A stretch of DNA of 64,000 nucleotides from Corynebacterium amycolatum SK46 (GTDB taxonomy: Bacteria; Actinomycetota; Actinomycetes; Mycobacteriales; Mycobacteriaceae), in contig NZ_ABZU01000005.1 in assembly GCF_000173655.1 (NCBI RefSeq), forward strand, positions 62,001 to 126,000, given 5' to 3'. Both the position numbers and the translations under genes were made by a program. The notes beneath the pieces were generated by a model. It made no database searches and was not told where the DNA came from. It saw only the letters and a program-made list of their open reading frames with translations. This document shows, one piece after another, positions 46,527 through 55,392 of this stretch; position 1 is the stretch's first letter; the number at the start of each line of letters is the position of its first letter.

Positions 46527-47786
46527 ATGGCTGATGACAATATGAACCAGGATCGCGAGCACGCTGCCGCCACAAACACTGACTCCGGTGCAGGTACTGG
46601 CGCAGATGCCAGCGCTGGTGCATCCTCCGCAGCCAGCAACGATGCCAACGCTTCCCGTAACTCGCGTGGAAGCTGGGGAATGCGTGCTTTGTCGACGGCA
46701 ATGCTGGTTGGCGCCGCGGGCATGGCATTCGCTCTACAAGCGGGGGTCATCGAGCCACCGAGTGGGCCACTTGGGGGCAAGGACTCGTCGGCAAGCGCGT
46801 CATCGTCGACAACGACGACCATCGTCGACAAGGAGACAACGGCGTTCACCAGCGCAACCGCGGGCAACTGTCTGGACTGGAATCTGGCAGAAGATTTGAA
46901 TGTTTCTGACTTCCGCGTCGTGCCCTGTGAGCAGCCGCACGCTTATGAGGTCGCCAAGAAACTGAACCTCGCCGATTACGAGGAACATCCGGGGCAATAC
47001 GCAAAAACTGCCAACTACCCGACAGCGGACAATTTGGTGGCTCTGCAAAATGGCGTATGCCGTAACACTGTGACTGAATACCTGGGCGGCCAGTACGATC
47101 CAGACGGTCGATTTATCACGGCGCCGATCATTCCTTCGCCTAGCCAGTGGGAAAAGGGTGACCGAACCTTCCTGTGCGGTATCCAGGTTGTCGATGAAGA
47201 CGGCAACACGGCGCACATGTCCGGCCCTGCGGCCGGGCAGGACCAGTCCCGCGTGTTCGAGGGTGGTCGCTGTGTGACATTGGACGAAAACGGCGCCATC
47301 CGCCAGGTGCCGTGCGTGGAGGATCACCTGATGGAGTCGACGGGAATTGTCAATCTCCGCGACCATTTCGGTGACAACATCCCCACTGACCAGGAGCAAA
47401 ATGATGTGCTCGCGGAACAGTGTGTGACTCTCGCGCAGAATTACCTCGGTGGTGACGACCCGCTGTATAACTCAACGCTGTTGCCATTTTGGACGTCACT
47501 GTCGCAGGAGTCGCTCAATGCTGGCTCGCGCAGTGTGAACTGCTGGTTGATTAAGGACAATGGCCAGGGCGGGTTCTCCACTCTCAACGGCCACGCTAAC
47601 GAGTCCTTCACTATCGACGGCCAGCCGCCCGTGGCTCCGCCACCGCGCAATCCGCTGCGGGAGGAGCAGGGTGACTCTGGCGCTGCCGCTGGCGCTGGCA
47701 CAGGCGACGTCGGTGAGGTCGGTGCCGACGGTACTGGTGCAGAAGCAGGCGCTGTGGATAACGCAGTCGCTCCCGCAGGACAGTAG
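46527..47786 (+). CDS. Septum-formation-family membrane protein (Rv3835-like)
   Basis: From the ATG at 46527 the product is 419 residues; a longer frame begins at 46488. An acidic/Ala/Ser-rich cytoplasmic tail of about 50 residues precedes one membrane segment (STAMLVGAAGMAFALQAGVI). The extracytoplasmic part has two related Cys-containing domains: CLDWNLAEDLNVSDFRVVPCEQPHAYEVAKKL and CVTLDENGAIRQVPCVEDHLME, typical of the actinobacterial septum-formation domain. The C-terminus is Gly/Ala-rich. It lies divergent to serS, exactly as Rv3835. Molecular role unknown. Confidence 0.82.
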   Translation: MADDNMNQDREHAAATNTDSGAGTGADASAGASSAASNDANASRNSRGSWGMRALSTAMLVGAAGMAFALQAGVIEPPSGPLGGKDSSASASSSTTTTIVDKETTAFTSATAGNCLDWNLAEDLNVSDFRVVPCEQPHAYEVAKKLNLADYEEHPGQYAKTANYPTADNLVALQNGVCRNTVTEYLGGQYDPDGRFITAPIIPSPSQWEKGDRTFLCGIQVVDEDGNTAHMSGPAAGQDQSRVFEGGRCVTLDENGAIRQVPCVEDHLMESTGIVNLRDHFGDNIPTDQEQNDVLAEQCVTLAQNYLGGDDPLYNSTLLPFWTSLSQESLNAGSRSVNCWLIKDNGQGGFSTLNGHANESFTIDGQPPVAPPPRNPLREEQGDSGAAAGAGTGDVGEVGADGTGAEAGAVDNAVAPAGQ

Positions 47787-47817
47787 AACAACAGGACATT
47801 GCAAGGCAGCACCATAA

Positions 47818-48162
47818 ATGGTTGACGTTAGCCCGGATCGGTTCGATGCACTTGTCGATGAGGCCATCGACCGCATCCCCACGCAGTTTCTCGACCAGCT
47901 CGATCAGGTCATCATCCAGGTCCACCCGTATAACCTCGACGAGCCCACACTGCTGGGACTCTACGAGGGCATTCCTCTGACCGAGCGTTCTAACAACCAC
48001 TGGGGTCCGCCTGACCAAATCAGCCTGTATCGCGACATGCTCTGCCGCATCAGCCGCACCGAAGAGGAGCTGGTGGAGCAGATTCGGGTCACTCTCCTGC
48101 ATGAGATCGGGCATTATTTCGGCCTCGAGGAGGAAGATCTGGACCGTCTCGGCTACGGATAA
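47818..48162 (+). CDS. Small zincin-type metallopeptidase-family protein (Rv3836-like)
   Basis: The 114-residue protein contains the HExxH motif in LLHEIGHYFGLEEEDL with a downstream acidic residue, typical of the small metallopeptidase family found next to serS in actinobacteria. It has no signal peptide, so it is cytosolic. It starts 31 bases after the septum-formation-like gene and is probably cotranscribed with it. No substrate is known. Confidence 0.88.
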   Translation: MVDVSPDRFDALVDEAIDRIPTQFLDQLDQVIIQVHPYNLDEPTLLGLYEGIPLTERSNNHWGPPDQISLYRDMLCRISRTEEELVEQIRVTLLHEIGHYFGLEEEDLDRLGYG

Positions 48163-48237
48163 GTTTGTCCCGCCGTGCACGGTCTCGTTCCTCTCGGCTT
48201 CTTCACAGCAGATTTCTTCCCTGTAGCCTTAATAACC

Positions 48238-48783
48238 ATGAGCGACAACTCGAGCGAGAAGCCAGAAATCAGGGTCGGCGATAGGGAGCGCAACGCTGCC
48301 ATGGAGCGTCTCGGCAATCATTTCGCTGACGGCTACTTGGATATCAATGAGTTTTCCAAGCGCACCGAAGCTGCCGCAGTCGCTAAAACCCGCGCCCAGC
48401 TGCAAACACTCTTCGCAGATCTGCCCGCTGAGACATCCCCCGAGAGTTCACAGGGCACCCAGGCTAAACTGCAGCACCAAAGTGTCGATCAAGAGCTGCA
48501 GACTCTGATGAAAAAGGGCCGTCAGCTCAACATTGTTGACTCTGCTGCAGGCGTCATCGTTTGTGTCTCTATCGTTCTGATGCTATTCACCGATATCGAC
48601 AACGCGTGGTTCGGCTTCGTCGCCGCTGCGGCCGTTGCCCTCATTGGACGCGCCGCCTTGAACATCAACAATGACGAAGAAGAACTCCTCAACGAAATCA
48701 ACGAAGAGGAATCCAAGCGTCGCACGGAACGCCTACGCCTGGCAGCGCAGAAGCGCCGCGAGATTCAGGAAGGCCAGCAATAA
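48238..48783 (+). CDS. DUF1707 protein with two transmembrane helices
   Basis: From the ATG at 48238 the product is 181 residues. The first 60 residues form a DUF1707 domain (IRVGDRERNAAMERLGNHFADGYLDINEFSKRTEAA), a SHOCT-like short helical module. A polar linker follows, then two hydrophobic helices (SAAGVIVCVSIVLMLF and AWFGFVAAAAVALIG) and a charged coiled-coil tail. Function unknown. The upstream in-frame start at 48175 is less likely. Confidence 0.82.
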   Translation: MSDNSSEKPEIRVGDRERNAAMERLGNHFADGYLDINEFSKRTEAAAVAKTRAQLQTLFADLPAETSPESSQGTQAKLQHQSVDQELQTLMKKGRQLNIVDSAAGVIVCVSIVLMLFTDIDNAWFGFVAAAAVALIGRAALNINNDEEELLNEINEEESKRRTERLRLAAQKRREIQEGQQ

Positions 48784-48818
48784 CGGCCAGCGGTGACAGT
48801 CGCCGCCCAGCTGCCTGT

Positions 48819-49610
48819 CTAAGGCAACTCGCTGTCGCCCCAGCGACGCACATCCCACATTCCCGGCTCAATGCCGGCACACTTGCCGACGGCCGCTGCG
48901 TTCGGAACCAGCTCAATTCGCTCGGTATTGGCAATGCGGTGTCGCAGTGCGTATTCCGGATCCACCCCGGTCAGATACTGCCCAATCAGACGAATAGCCG
49001 CGCCGTGGCTGACAATGACGACATCCTTGCTGCCGCCCTCCCTGGACTCCCTGGATTCACTACCTGTCGCCCCTACCTGCTCCAGCAGCTGCTGTAGCGT
49101 CGACAGGTAACGATTCAGCACGTCAGCACCGGATTCACCGCCGGGAAGTCGGTACTCCAGTTCCCCATTGAGCCACTGGTAGAAGGCGCGCATGTACTCC
49201 ATGTGCGCATCGCGATCATTGCGCCCCTCGAGGTCGCCGGCCTGAATCTCGTGGAGACCACCCTCATGGCGGATGCGAACGGAAGTCTCTCCCAGGTGGT
49301 GCAGACTTGCGACCGCGCCTGCACCAGTTTGGCGCGCACGCAGGGCATGGGATGTGACAATGTCACCGATTCTGTGGACGTCGGGAAGCAAAAGACGTCC
49401 CAGACTGCGCGCCTGCCTCACGCCGAGGTCGGTGAGCGGTGCGCCCGGCAATGCGGTATCCAGGCGGCGGTTGATGTTGCCGGTGGTCTGCCCGTGGCGG
49501 ATGAAAATGATGCGCTGGGAATCAACCGGCATGACAGATTCAGGGCGGTCTGGGCGGTCATCGAGGAAAGGCAGCTGTCCAACTGGATTTTCGGGCGCGG
49601 CGGGTGTCAT
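48819..49610 (-). CDS. Histidine-phosphatase (phosphoglycerate mutase-like) protein, Rv3837c-like
   Basis: The 263-residue protein has the RHG motif in IIFIRHGQTTGNINRRLD, the second-site IRHEGGLHEIQAGDLEGRND and the C-terminal catalytic His in VVIVSHGAAIRLIGQYL. These are the signatures of broad-specificity phosphatases of the phosphoglycerate-mutase superfamily; glycolytic mutase activity is not implied. It begins three bases after the end of pheA with a good GGACGAAGG site, so the two genes form one operon. In M. tuberculosis the same pair is Rv3838c-Rv3837c. Substrate unknown. Confidence 0.88.
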   Translation of the reverse strand: MTPAAPENPVGQLPFLDDRPDRPESVMPVDSQRIIFIRHGQTTGNINRRLDTALPGAPLTDLGVRQARSLGRLLLPDVHRIGDIVTSHALRARQTGAGAVASLHHLGETSVRIRHEGGLHEIQAGDLEGRNDRDAHMEYMRAFYQWLNGELEYRLPGGESGADVLNRYLSTLQQLLEQVGATGSESRESREGGSKDVVIVSHGAAIRLIGQYLTGVDPEYALRHRIANTERIELVPNAAAVGKCAGIEPGMWDVRRWGDSELP

Positions 49611-49613
49611 GTT

Positions 49614-50549
49614 TTACCTTCGTCCTTCCTTGAGCGCGTCGACCCACTCAATTGACTGGGAGATATCCGGAGGCGGGGTCATAATGCTGCGGCGACCGCC
49701 CTCAGCGACCGGCCAAGATCCCAGATAGCGCAGATCTTCGGCGTATTCGTGCAGTGCCGCGAGAGCCGCCGCAACCTGTGCATCATCAACGTGACCGTTG
49801 CAGTCAATGTAGAAGCGATAGAGGCCGAAGAGCTCTCGAGTCGGCCGCGACTCGATGCGGGTGAGGTTGACCTGTCGCACTGCGAACTCATTCATGGCGC
49901 GCATCAGTGTGCCGGGCTGGTTCGGCAGCGTGAAGGAGACCGAGGTGCGGTCGGCACCGGTGCGCGGCGTCGGCACGCCGGGGCGCCCCACCAGCAGGAA
50001 ACGGGTCCGGGCACCGCGCACGTCGGCGACCTCGGTGGCCAGCGCCTCAAGTCCGAGCAGCTCACCCGCGCGGGCCGGGGCAGCGCAAGCGTCATGGGTA
50101 CCCTCGGCGACCTGGTGGGCCGCCGCTGCATTGGAGCTGGCCTGATGAACTTCCACGCCCGGAAGGTTGGCGTCCACCCACTGTTTGACCTGCGGATACG
50201 CCACGGGATGTGTTGTAAAAGTACGCACCTGTTCCGCCGTCGTACCGGGACGGACCAGGATAGAGAAGACCACCCCGACCTCGGTTTCACGGAAAACCTG
50301 CAGCTCCGGCCCAGCAGCGAGGGCATCAAAAGTTGGTGTGACGGGACCGTCCACGCTGCTTTCGATAGCCACGCAGGCAAAGTCCGCTTCCCCTCGGCGC
50401 ACGGCTCCAAGCGCGGCCGCAGGGCTATCCACCGGCACCGCATTGACCGCGGATTCCCCTGCCGGATCAATCTCGCCAGCACGCGCCATGTCCCACAGCG
50501 CCTGCTCGGTGAATGTGCCCGCAGGACCCAAATAAGTAACCGTCGTCAT
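49614..50549 (-). CDS. pheA: Prephenate dehydratase
   Basis: The 311-residue monofunctional enzyme has the catalytic PDT domain (1-185) starting VTYLGPAGTFTEQAL, with FACVAIESSVDGPVTPTFD and the TRF-containing ARTRFLLVGRPG, followed by an ACT domain (about 200-280) with SFTLPNQPGTLMRAMNEFAV and LTRIESRPTRELFGLYRFY. It converts prephenate to phenylpyruvate for phenylalanine synthesis; the ESRP motif in the ACT domain mediates feedback inhibition by phenylalanine. Confidence 0.96.
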   Translation of the reverse strand: MTTVTYLGPAGTFTEQALWDMARAGEIDPAGESAVNAVPVDSPAAALGAVRRGEADFACVAIESSVDGPVTPTFDALAAGPELQVFRETEVGVVFSILVRPGTTAEQVRTFTTHPVAYPQVKQWVDANLPGVEVHQASSNAAAAHQVAEGTHDACAAPARAGELLGLEALATEVADVRGARTRFLLVGRPGVPTPRTGADRTSVSFTLPNQPGTLMRAMNEFAVRQVNLTRIESRPTRELFGLYRFYIDCNGHVDDAQVAAALAALHEYAEDLRYLGSWPVAEGGRRSIMTPPPDISQSIEWVDALKEGRR

Positions 50550-50582
50550 AAGCTCAGACTAGAGGGCTTCTACACTTATTGC

Positions 50583-51971
50583 ATGACCTCTTCTTCCGAG
50601 ATGCCCGCCCGCGCCCTCACTGAAGCCGTGCGCAGTGGCGCAATCTCGGTATCGGAAATCGTTTCGGAATTCGCCACGCTTGCCGACGACGCCGCGACCA
50701 ATCCCGCCCGTTTCGGTATTGCCACGTCCTTGGCCGAGCACGCTGTCGACCGCGCACGCAGCCTCACTGCTCAATCAGAGATCTCCCGGCGCGCTAGCCA
50801 CGGCCTCCCGCGTGACCTCCTGGGACTGCCAGTGGCAATCAAGGATCTATTCACCATCACCGGTGTCAAATGCACGATGGGCTCCGCCAACTTGGCTTTC
50901 ACCGCCACCGAAACCTCGGAACCCGTGGCGAAACTTCTGGCTCGCGGCGCCATCCTCACGTCGACTACACACACCTCCGAGGTTGGGATGACGGCCTACA
51001 CCGAGCCGATTGGCTACCCGGCTCCGGAAAACCCCTATTTCGCCGCGCCCAATCAGCTGTCCAATCAGCCGGATACCACGCCACGCACTCCCGGTGGTTC
51101 CTCGGGCGGCAGCGCGGTGGCTGTCGCAACTGGTGTCGTTCCCGCAGCTCTGGGCTCTGACGGTGGCGGTTCCATCCGTGTGCCCGCCGCCTGCTGTGGC
51201 CTCGTTGGGTTGAAGCCAGCGCATGATATTGCGGGTGGAAATCTCTCCACGCCCGCCTTCCTCACTCGCACAGTCGATGACGCAGCACTGCTGGCCGGGG
51301 TGCCACTTTCCGCAACTCCGCATGCTTTCCGACGGTCCCAGCGTCCCCTTCGCATCGGTGTCACTGTCAGCCCTTTTCATGCTGAGGTGGACGTCGATAA
51401 GCGATGGGCAAACGGTGCGTGGGCGGCGGCTGACCGTCTTGCCGACGCCGGGTACGACGTGGTGGAAGTGCCCAGCCCCTACGATCCGGCAGGTCCGGAC
51501 GTGTTCGAGATTTTTCGACGGACCATCACGCGAATGGCCACGAAATTGCCGCGCGCGGACTACTCCGAGATCGTGGAGTGGATTCGCGCCTGTGGCCAGG
51601 AGATTTCTACAGCGGAGGCGGCGGCGACGCATCAGCAGCGGATGGCTCTGCCCGGCGCGATTCGGTCGCGTTGGGAAGTCGATGCGGTGATTACGCCAAC
51701 GCTGGCATTTGATCCGCCGCGTATTGGGCACTTCTCTGCGTTGGCGCCGTGGGAGGACTTTGACGAGCAAACCCGGTGGACACCGTGGTTGTCGCTGTGG
51801 AATCTGACTGGGTGGGCAAGCGTGTCCGTGCCAATTGCTGTGCTGGACACTAGCGGCAGTACGCCCAATGCGAAGCTCCCCGCCACCAGTGTCAACATCG
51901 GTGCGGTGCGCTGCGGCGAGGCAGAGCTACTGGAGATGGCTAGCGTGCTGGAGGCTTCTAACGCCAGCTAG
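50583..51971 (+). CDS. Amidase-signature enzyme
   Basis: From the ATG at 50583 the product is 462 residues. A much longer frame opens at 49749, but that part is antisense to pheA. The Ser-Ser-Lys triad is visible: Lys in LPVAIKDLFTI, the first Ser in TPGGSSGGSAVAVATG, the second Ser in LGSDGGGSIRVPAACCG. It hydrolyses an amide, related to GatA, but no GatB or GatC is adjacent and the sequence differs from true GatA, so it is probably a stand-alone amidase. Its stop overlaps the convergent downstream gene by four bases. Confidence 0.88.
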   Translation: MTSSSEMPARALTEAVRSGAISVSEIVSEFATLADDAATNPARFGIATSLAEHAVDRARSLTAQSEISRRASHGLPRDLLGLPVAIKDLFTITGVKCTMGSANLAFTATETSEPVAKLLARGAILTSTTHTSEVGMTAYTEPIGYPAPENPYFAAPNQLSNQPDTTPRTPGGSSGGSAVAVATGVVPAALGSDGGGSIRVPAACCGLVGLKPAHDIAGGNLSTPAFLTRTVDDAALLAGVPLSATPHAFRRSQRPLRIGVTVSPFHAEVDVDKRWANGAWAAADRLADAGYDVVEVPSPYDPAGPDVFEIFRRTITRMATKLPRADYSEIVEWIRACGQEISTAEAAATHQQRMALPGAIRSRWEVDAVITPTLAFDPPRIGHFSALAPWEDFDEQTRWTPWLSLWNLTGWASVSVPIAVLDTSGSTPNAKLPATSVNIGAVRCGEAELLEMASVLEASNAS

Positions 51972-52777
51972 CGCACGTACTTCGCCGCCATTGCCGCCGC
52001 CTGTCCGGCGTATCCGCCACCAAATAGCACCGCGTGCATGAGCACGGCGTAGAGCTGATGGAGTTCGCAGCTCTCGGCGAAATCCGGCAGGGGATGTACG
52101 GACTCGTAACCACGCAAGATCTCGTCGAAGTGGGTTGCCCCGAATAGCGCCAGCAGTGCCAAATCCTCCTCGCGGGTTCCGCCGTGCGCCGCGGGGTCAA
52201 TCAAAATCGCGCCGTCTGCATCCCACATGAGGTTTCCCCACCACAGGTCACCGTGGACACGCGCAGCGTCTGGCTCATTGTCGAAATCTCCAGCCAAGAG
52301 CCGGTCAATGAGCTGGTCAAAGATATCTAGCTGACGGTTATTGTAGGAGCTTTCCAACTTTCCCAGCGCGGGCAGTAGACGCCCTTTCGCCCAGTATTCA
52401 CCGAAGGTCTCCCGTGGAGTCAGGTCCATCTGCAGTGGCTGATCCAGTGGACCGAAGTAGCCGTGCCCTTCCCACCCATCGGGGCCGGCACCCCAGCCAG
52501 CAGCGCCCAGATTGTGGGTAATGGCCAACGATTTTCCGAACTCGTACGCCGCCTGTGGATTCGGCGCCGTCGACTCGATTCGACGCAATTCCAGCGCATG
52601 CCCGCTCACGCCCAGCACATCCACTACGCGCGCACCGCCGTCAGCTTCGCCCTCGCGCAGCCAACCCAGCCCCGCTGCCTCACAGGCGAAGAAATCCCGC
52701 GGGACACCATGTCGGCTCTTGACATAAACATCCGACTCGTTGACTGCACGTTCGTTGTTCTGGTTCATTGCGGACAT
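51968..52777 (-). CDS. Fructosamine kinase-family protein
   Basis: The ATG at 52777 gives 269 residues, the normal size; the frame extends to 52819. It is a small kinase of the aminoglycoside-phosphotransferase-like fold. The catalytic loop is ARVHGDLWWGNLMWD and the metal motif ILIDPAAHGGTREEDLAL; LHNLGAAGWG-like ITHNLGAAGWGAGPDG precedes it. Members phosphorylate ketoamines (Amadori products) or related sugars, so it may repair glycated proteins. It stands alone between convergent and divergent neighbours. Confidence 0.87.
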   Translation of the reverse strand: MSAMNQNNERAVNESDVYVKSRHGVPRDFFACEAAGLGWLREGEADGGARVVDVLGVSGHALELRRIESTAPNPQAAYEFGKSLAITHNLGAAGWGAGPDGWEGHGYFGPLDQPLQMDLTPRETFGEYWAKGRLLPALGKLESSYNNRQLDIFDQLIDRLLAGDFDNEPDAARVHGDLWWGNLMWDADGAILIDPAAHGGTREEDLALLALFGATHFDEILRGYESVHPLPDFAESCELHQLYAVLMHAVLFGGGYAGQAAAMAAKYVR

Positions 52778-52908
52778 ATTTCCAGCATATTCTTCTTCGT
52801 TCCCGACCCCTTTCAGCACGTCGCATGCAGGGTAACGCCAGCGCTACCAAGACTTGTATTGCTGTCTCGGTTCTCTTAGTGCACTGTCGTTGCCTATTCT
52901 TTATTGGT

Positions 52909-54306
52909 ATGGAAGGCAACTTCGACGACTCGCGCATTGCCCGCGACCGATACGGTAGGCCGCTTAAAGATCGCTATGGCCGCCCCATCTACCGCCGTGT
53001 GGACGAGGCGTCGCCGAAGCATACCCGCCCCCGTGAGGCCGATTCGCGTGGCGCTTCACGACGCCCCATCCCGCCCCGTTCCGACCGCCCATCTAGGGCA
53101 GGGGCAGCCCGCCCAGCGCCTATGCCTCCGCGCAGGTCTAGGCCGCAACCGGAACGTCGGCAGGCGCCACTGAACGAAACCCGCATTGAGTCCCGTCCAC
53201 CGATGAACCGGGTCGGTAGCGGCCGCGCTGGCAGCGATCCGCGGTTTCCTCCACCCGGATATAACCCGGATGCGGATTTCCAATCTTCCTCGCAGGGTTC
53301 GTCACAGGACTACTACAGTGCCCCACAAGCAGTGAGTTCTGGCCGTGGTGGACGCCGTGGCAGTCGTGGCGGCGTCAGGTCTGGGTTCCGCATGCCACGC
53401 ATGCGGCTGCCACGCTTGCGCTTTAAATCCATCATCCTGCTTCTCGTCATCTTCCTTGTCGTCACGATGGCACTTGTCGACATCCGCCTGACCAGGGTCG
53501 ATGCGTTCTCAGGTCTGGAAAATCGCCCTGCCAATACGCTGTCCTCCAACTGGTTGCTCGTCGGTTCGGACTCTCGTACGGGCCTGTCAGAGGAAGATGC
53601 TGCAAAGCTGTCGACGGGCAGTGGTGATTTCGGCCAGCGCACCGACACCATCATGATTGCCCACATTCCGGCGTTCGGTGAGCCGAAGTTGGTCAGTATC
53701 CCGCGTGACTCCTTCGTGGATATCCCGGGCAATGACAAGAACAAGATCAATGCGGCATTCGCATTTGGTGGCCCCCAGCTGCTCATCGACACCGTAGAGA
53801 AAAACACTGGAATTCACATCGACCACTACGCCGAAATTGGCTTTGGCGGTTTCGCCGGTGTCGTCGACGCTGTCGGTGGCATCGAGATGTGCCCTGAAGA
53901 AGCCATCGACGATCCGCTGGCAGGCCTGAATATTCAGGCAGGTTGCCAGAAATTCGACGGCGCGGGCGCCCTGGGTTACGTGCGCACCCGTGCCACCGCC
54001 CAGGGAGACTTGGACCGCGTAGAGCGGCAGCGTGAATTCATGGGTGCGCTGATGGGACGGCTGAAATCACCTGCGGTATGGCTCAACCCTTACCGCTGGA
54101 TTCGCCTGGCCAATGCTGGCACTAAGGCCGTGTTCGTCGGCGATGGTGACCATGTCTGGCATCTGACCTGGCTGATGTTGCGCATGCTCTTCGGTTCCGA
54201 TTCTCTTACCGTGCCAACCTCAGGCGCCATGGATACCGGTTATGCGGGCAATGTGCTGCTCTGGGACGAAATCGAAGCGCCAGCACTTTTTGCGGAGCTG
54301 AGATAA
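52909..54306 (+). CDS. LytR-CpsA-Psr (LCP) family phosphotransferase
   Basis: From the ATG at 52909 the product is 465 residues. A long Arg/Pro-rich cytoplasmic tail (about 1-165) is followed by one membrane helix (SIILLLVIFLVVTMALVDI) and an extracytoplasmic LCP domain. Its motifs are LLVGSDSRTGL, FGQRTDTIMIAHI, LVSIPRDSFVDIPG and ALGYVRTRATAQGDLDRVERQREF, which bind the polyprenyl pyrophosphate. In corynebacteria and mycobacteria LCP proteins ligate arabinogalactan to peptidoglycan. The tail length is unusual and basic. Confidence 0.92.
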   Translation: MEGNFDDSRIARDRYGRPLKDRYGRPIYRRVDEASPKHTRPREADSRGASRRPIPPRSDRPSRAGAARPAPMPPRRSRPQPERRQAPLNETRIESRPPMNRVGSGRAGSDPRFPPPGYNPDADFQSSSQGSSQDYYSAPQAVSSGRGGRRGSRGGVRSGFRMPRMRLPRLRFKSIILLLVIFLVVTMALVDIRLTRVDAFSGLENRPANTLSSNWLLVGSDSRTGLSEEDAAKLSTGSGDFGQRTDTIMIAHIPAFGEPKLVSIPRDSFVDIPGNDKNKINAAFAFGGPQLLIDTVEKNTGIHIDHYAEIGFGGFAGVVDAVGGIEMCPEEAIDDPLAGLNIQAGCQKFDGAGALGYVRTRATAQGDLDRVERQREFMGALMGRLKSPAVWLNPYRWIRLANAGTKAVFVGDGDHVWHLTWLMLRMLFGSDSLTVPTSGAMDTGYAGNVLLWDEIEAPALFAELR

Positions 54307-54347
54307 CCAAGAGGGTAGCTAAAACAGTTTCAGATAGCTTTCTAGAC

Positions 54348-54394
54348 AACTAACGCGTGTGACTTAGCTTTTTGCTGGGCCACACGCGTTAGTT
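54348..54394. terminator. Bidirectional terminator after the LCP gene
   Basis: AACTAACGCGTGTG (54348-54361) pairs perfectly with CACACGCGTTAGTT (54381-54394), followed by TTTTAAA. It lies between convergent genes. Confidence 0.9.
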
Positions 54395-54426
54395 TTTAAA
54401 CCAGCTGCGCCAGGCTGTCTAGGTAC

Positions 54427-55344
54427 CTAGTTCCGAATGGTCACCTGACGGGACACGATGGTCTCACGGGACTTGCGCTCCTCGGCGGTCAGCGGCTCTT
54501 CGCTGGCCAGCGCCTCAGCGATACGCTTGTCGGCCTCTTCCACAGCAGCAATCCAGTGGTCGTGCGGCTTGGCGTTATCCAGGTCCCAGACCGGCACCAG
54601 CAGGCCATCGGTGCGGAAGACACCAGCGAACTTAGTGCCCTCTCCCAGCGAAAGGTTGTCCGCAGCGTGCACGCGTGCCAAGGCATCCAGCAGTGGCTTC
54701 TCATCTTCACGGCGCACCCAGCGGATGTGGGCGCGCTCGCCCGGATCAATCCACCACACAGCACCAGCGACCTTCGCATCCAGGCGGTATGACGGGAGAA
54801 TCGCGTCGTTAGCCACGGCCAGGTTCTGCTCAATCATCGGGGTACGTTCAATGCCCTTGGGAATCCACCACTCGAAGTCCTGGTGGACCTCCAGGTTGTC
54901 GAGATCCACGGCGGTCAGGACGTCGGTAAGCGGTGCGGCCTCGCCGTCAGTGGCGGCGGAGAGCTGCTGACCCGGCTCTGCGTCACAGGCCCATGCCAGC
55001 GCACGGGAGAGATCCGCAGCGCCGTCATTGGTGCGAGCCTGCGTCTGCAGCGCGACGAAAGCCTCATTGCCCTGGTCAGCGGCACGCGTCAGGGCCGCAA
55101 CGCCACCTGGCAGCACGGTGCACAGCTTGATGTCACGCTCGGCACCGGCAACCGTGACCGGAATGACCACAGCCGGAGCGAACTCGCGGACAGCCACGAT
55201 GTCAGCCTCTTCGTCGAAGTCCTTGAACGGACGCGGATTGCCCAGCAGCGCTGCACGCTCAGCAGCGCGAGCTGCCAGCTTCGCCTGACGGCGGCTCATG
55301 CCCTCCGGGGCCTGATTATTCTTCTTACGAGATTTCTTTCCCAC
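54427..55344 (-). CDS. DUF5926 family protein
   Basis: The 305-residue soluble protein starts with a very basic tail (GKKSRKKNNQAP, RRQAKLAARAAERA), then ADIVAVREFAPAVVIPVTV and HQDFEWWIPKGIE, and ends with a helical region. This matches the actinobacterial DUF5926 family, which is widespread but functionally unassigned; the basic tail suggests nucleic-acid or ribosome binding. It is 48 bases downstream of the next membrane protein gene. Confidence 0.78.
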   Translation of the reverse strand: MGKKSRKKNNQAPEGMSRRQAKLAARAAERAALLGNPRPFKDFDEEADIVAVREFAPAVVIPVTVAGAERDIKLCTVLPGGVAALTRAADQGNEAFVALQTQARTNDGAADLSRALAWACDAEPGQQLSAATDGEAAPLTDVLTAVDLDNLEVHQDFEWWIPKGIERTPMIEQNLAVANDAILPSYRLDAKVAGAVWWIDPGERAHIRWVRREDEKPLLDALARVHAADNLSLGEGTKFAGVFRTDGLLVPVWDLDNAKPHDHWIAAVEEADKRIAEALASEEPLTAEERKSRETIVSRQVTIRN

Positions 55345-55392
55345 AAGGCCACAGAATACCTATTCGCAGTCCGTAATTCGCGACTGCCTGGG

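Noticed and set aside
49749..50582. N-terminal extension of the amidase frame
   Set aside because: This part of the open frame is antisense to pheA and has no amidase similarity; the ATG at 50583 starts the typical amidase sequence.
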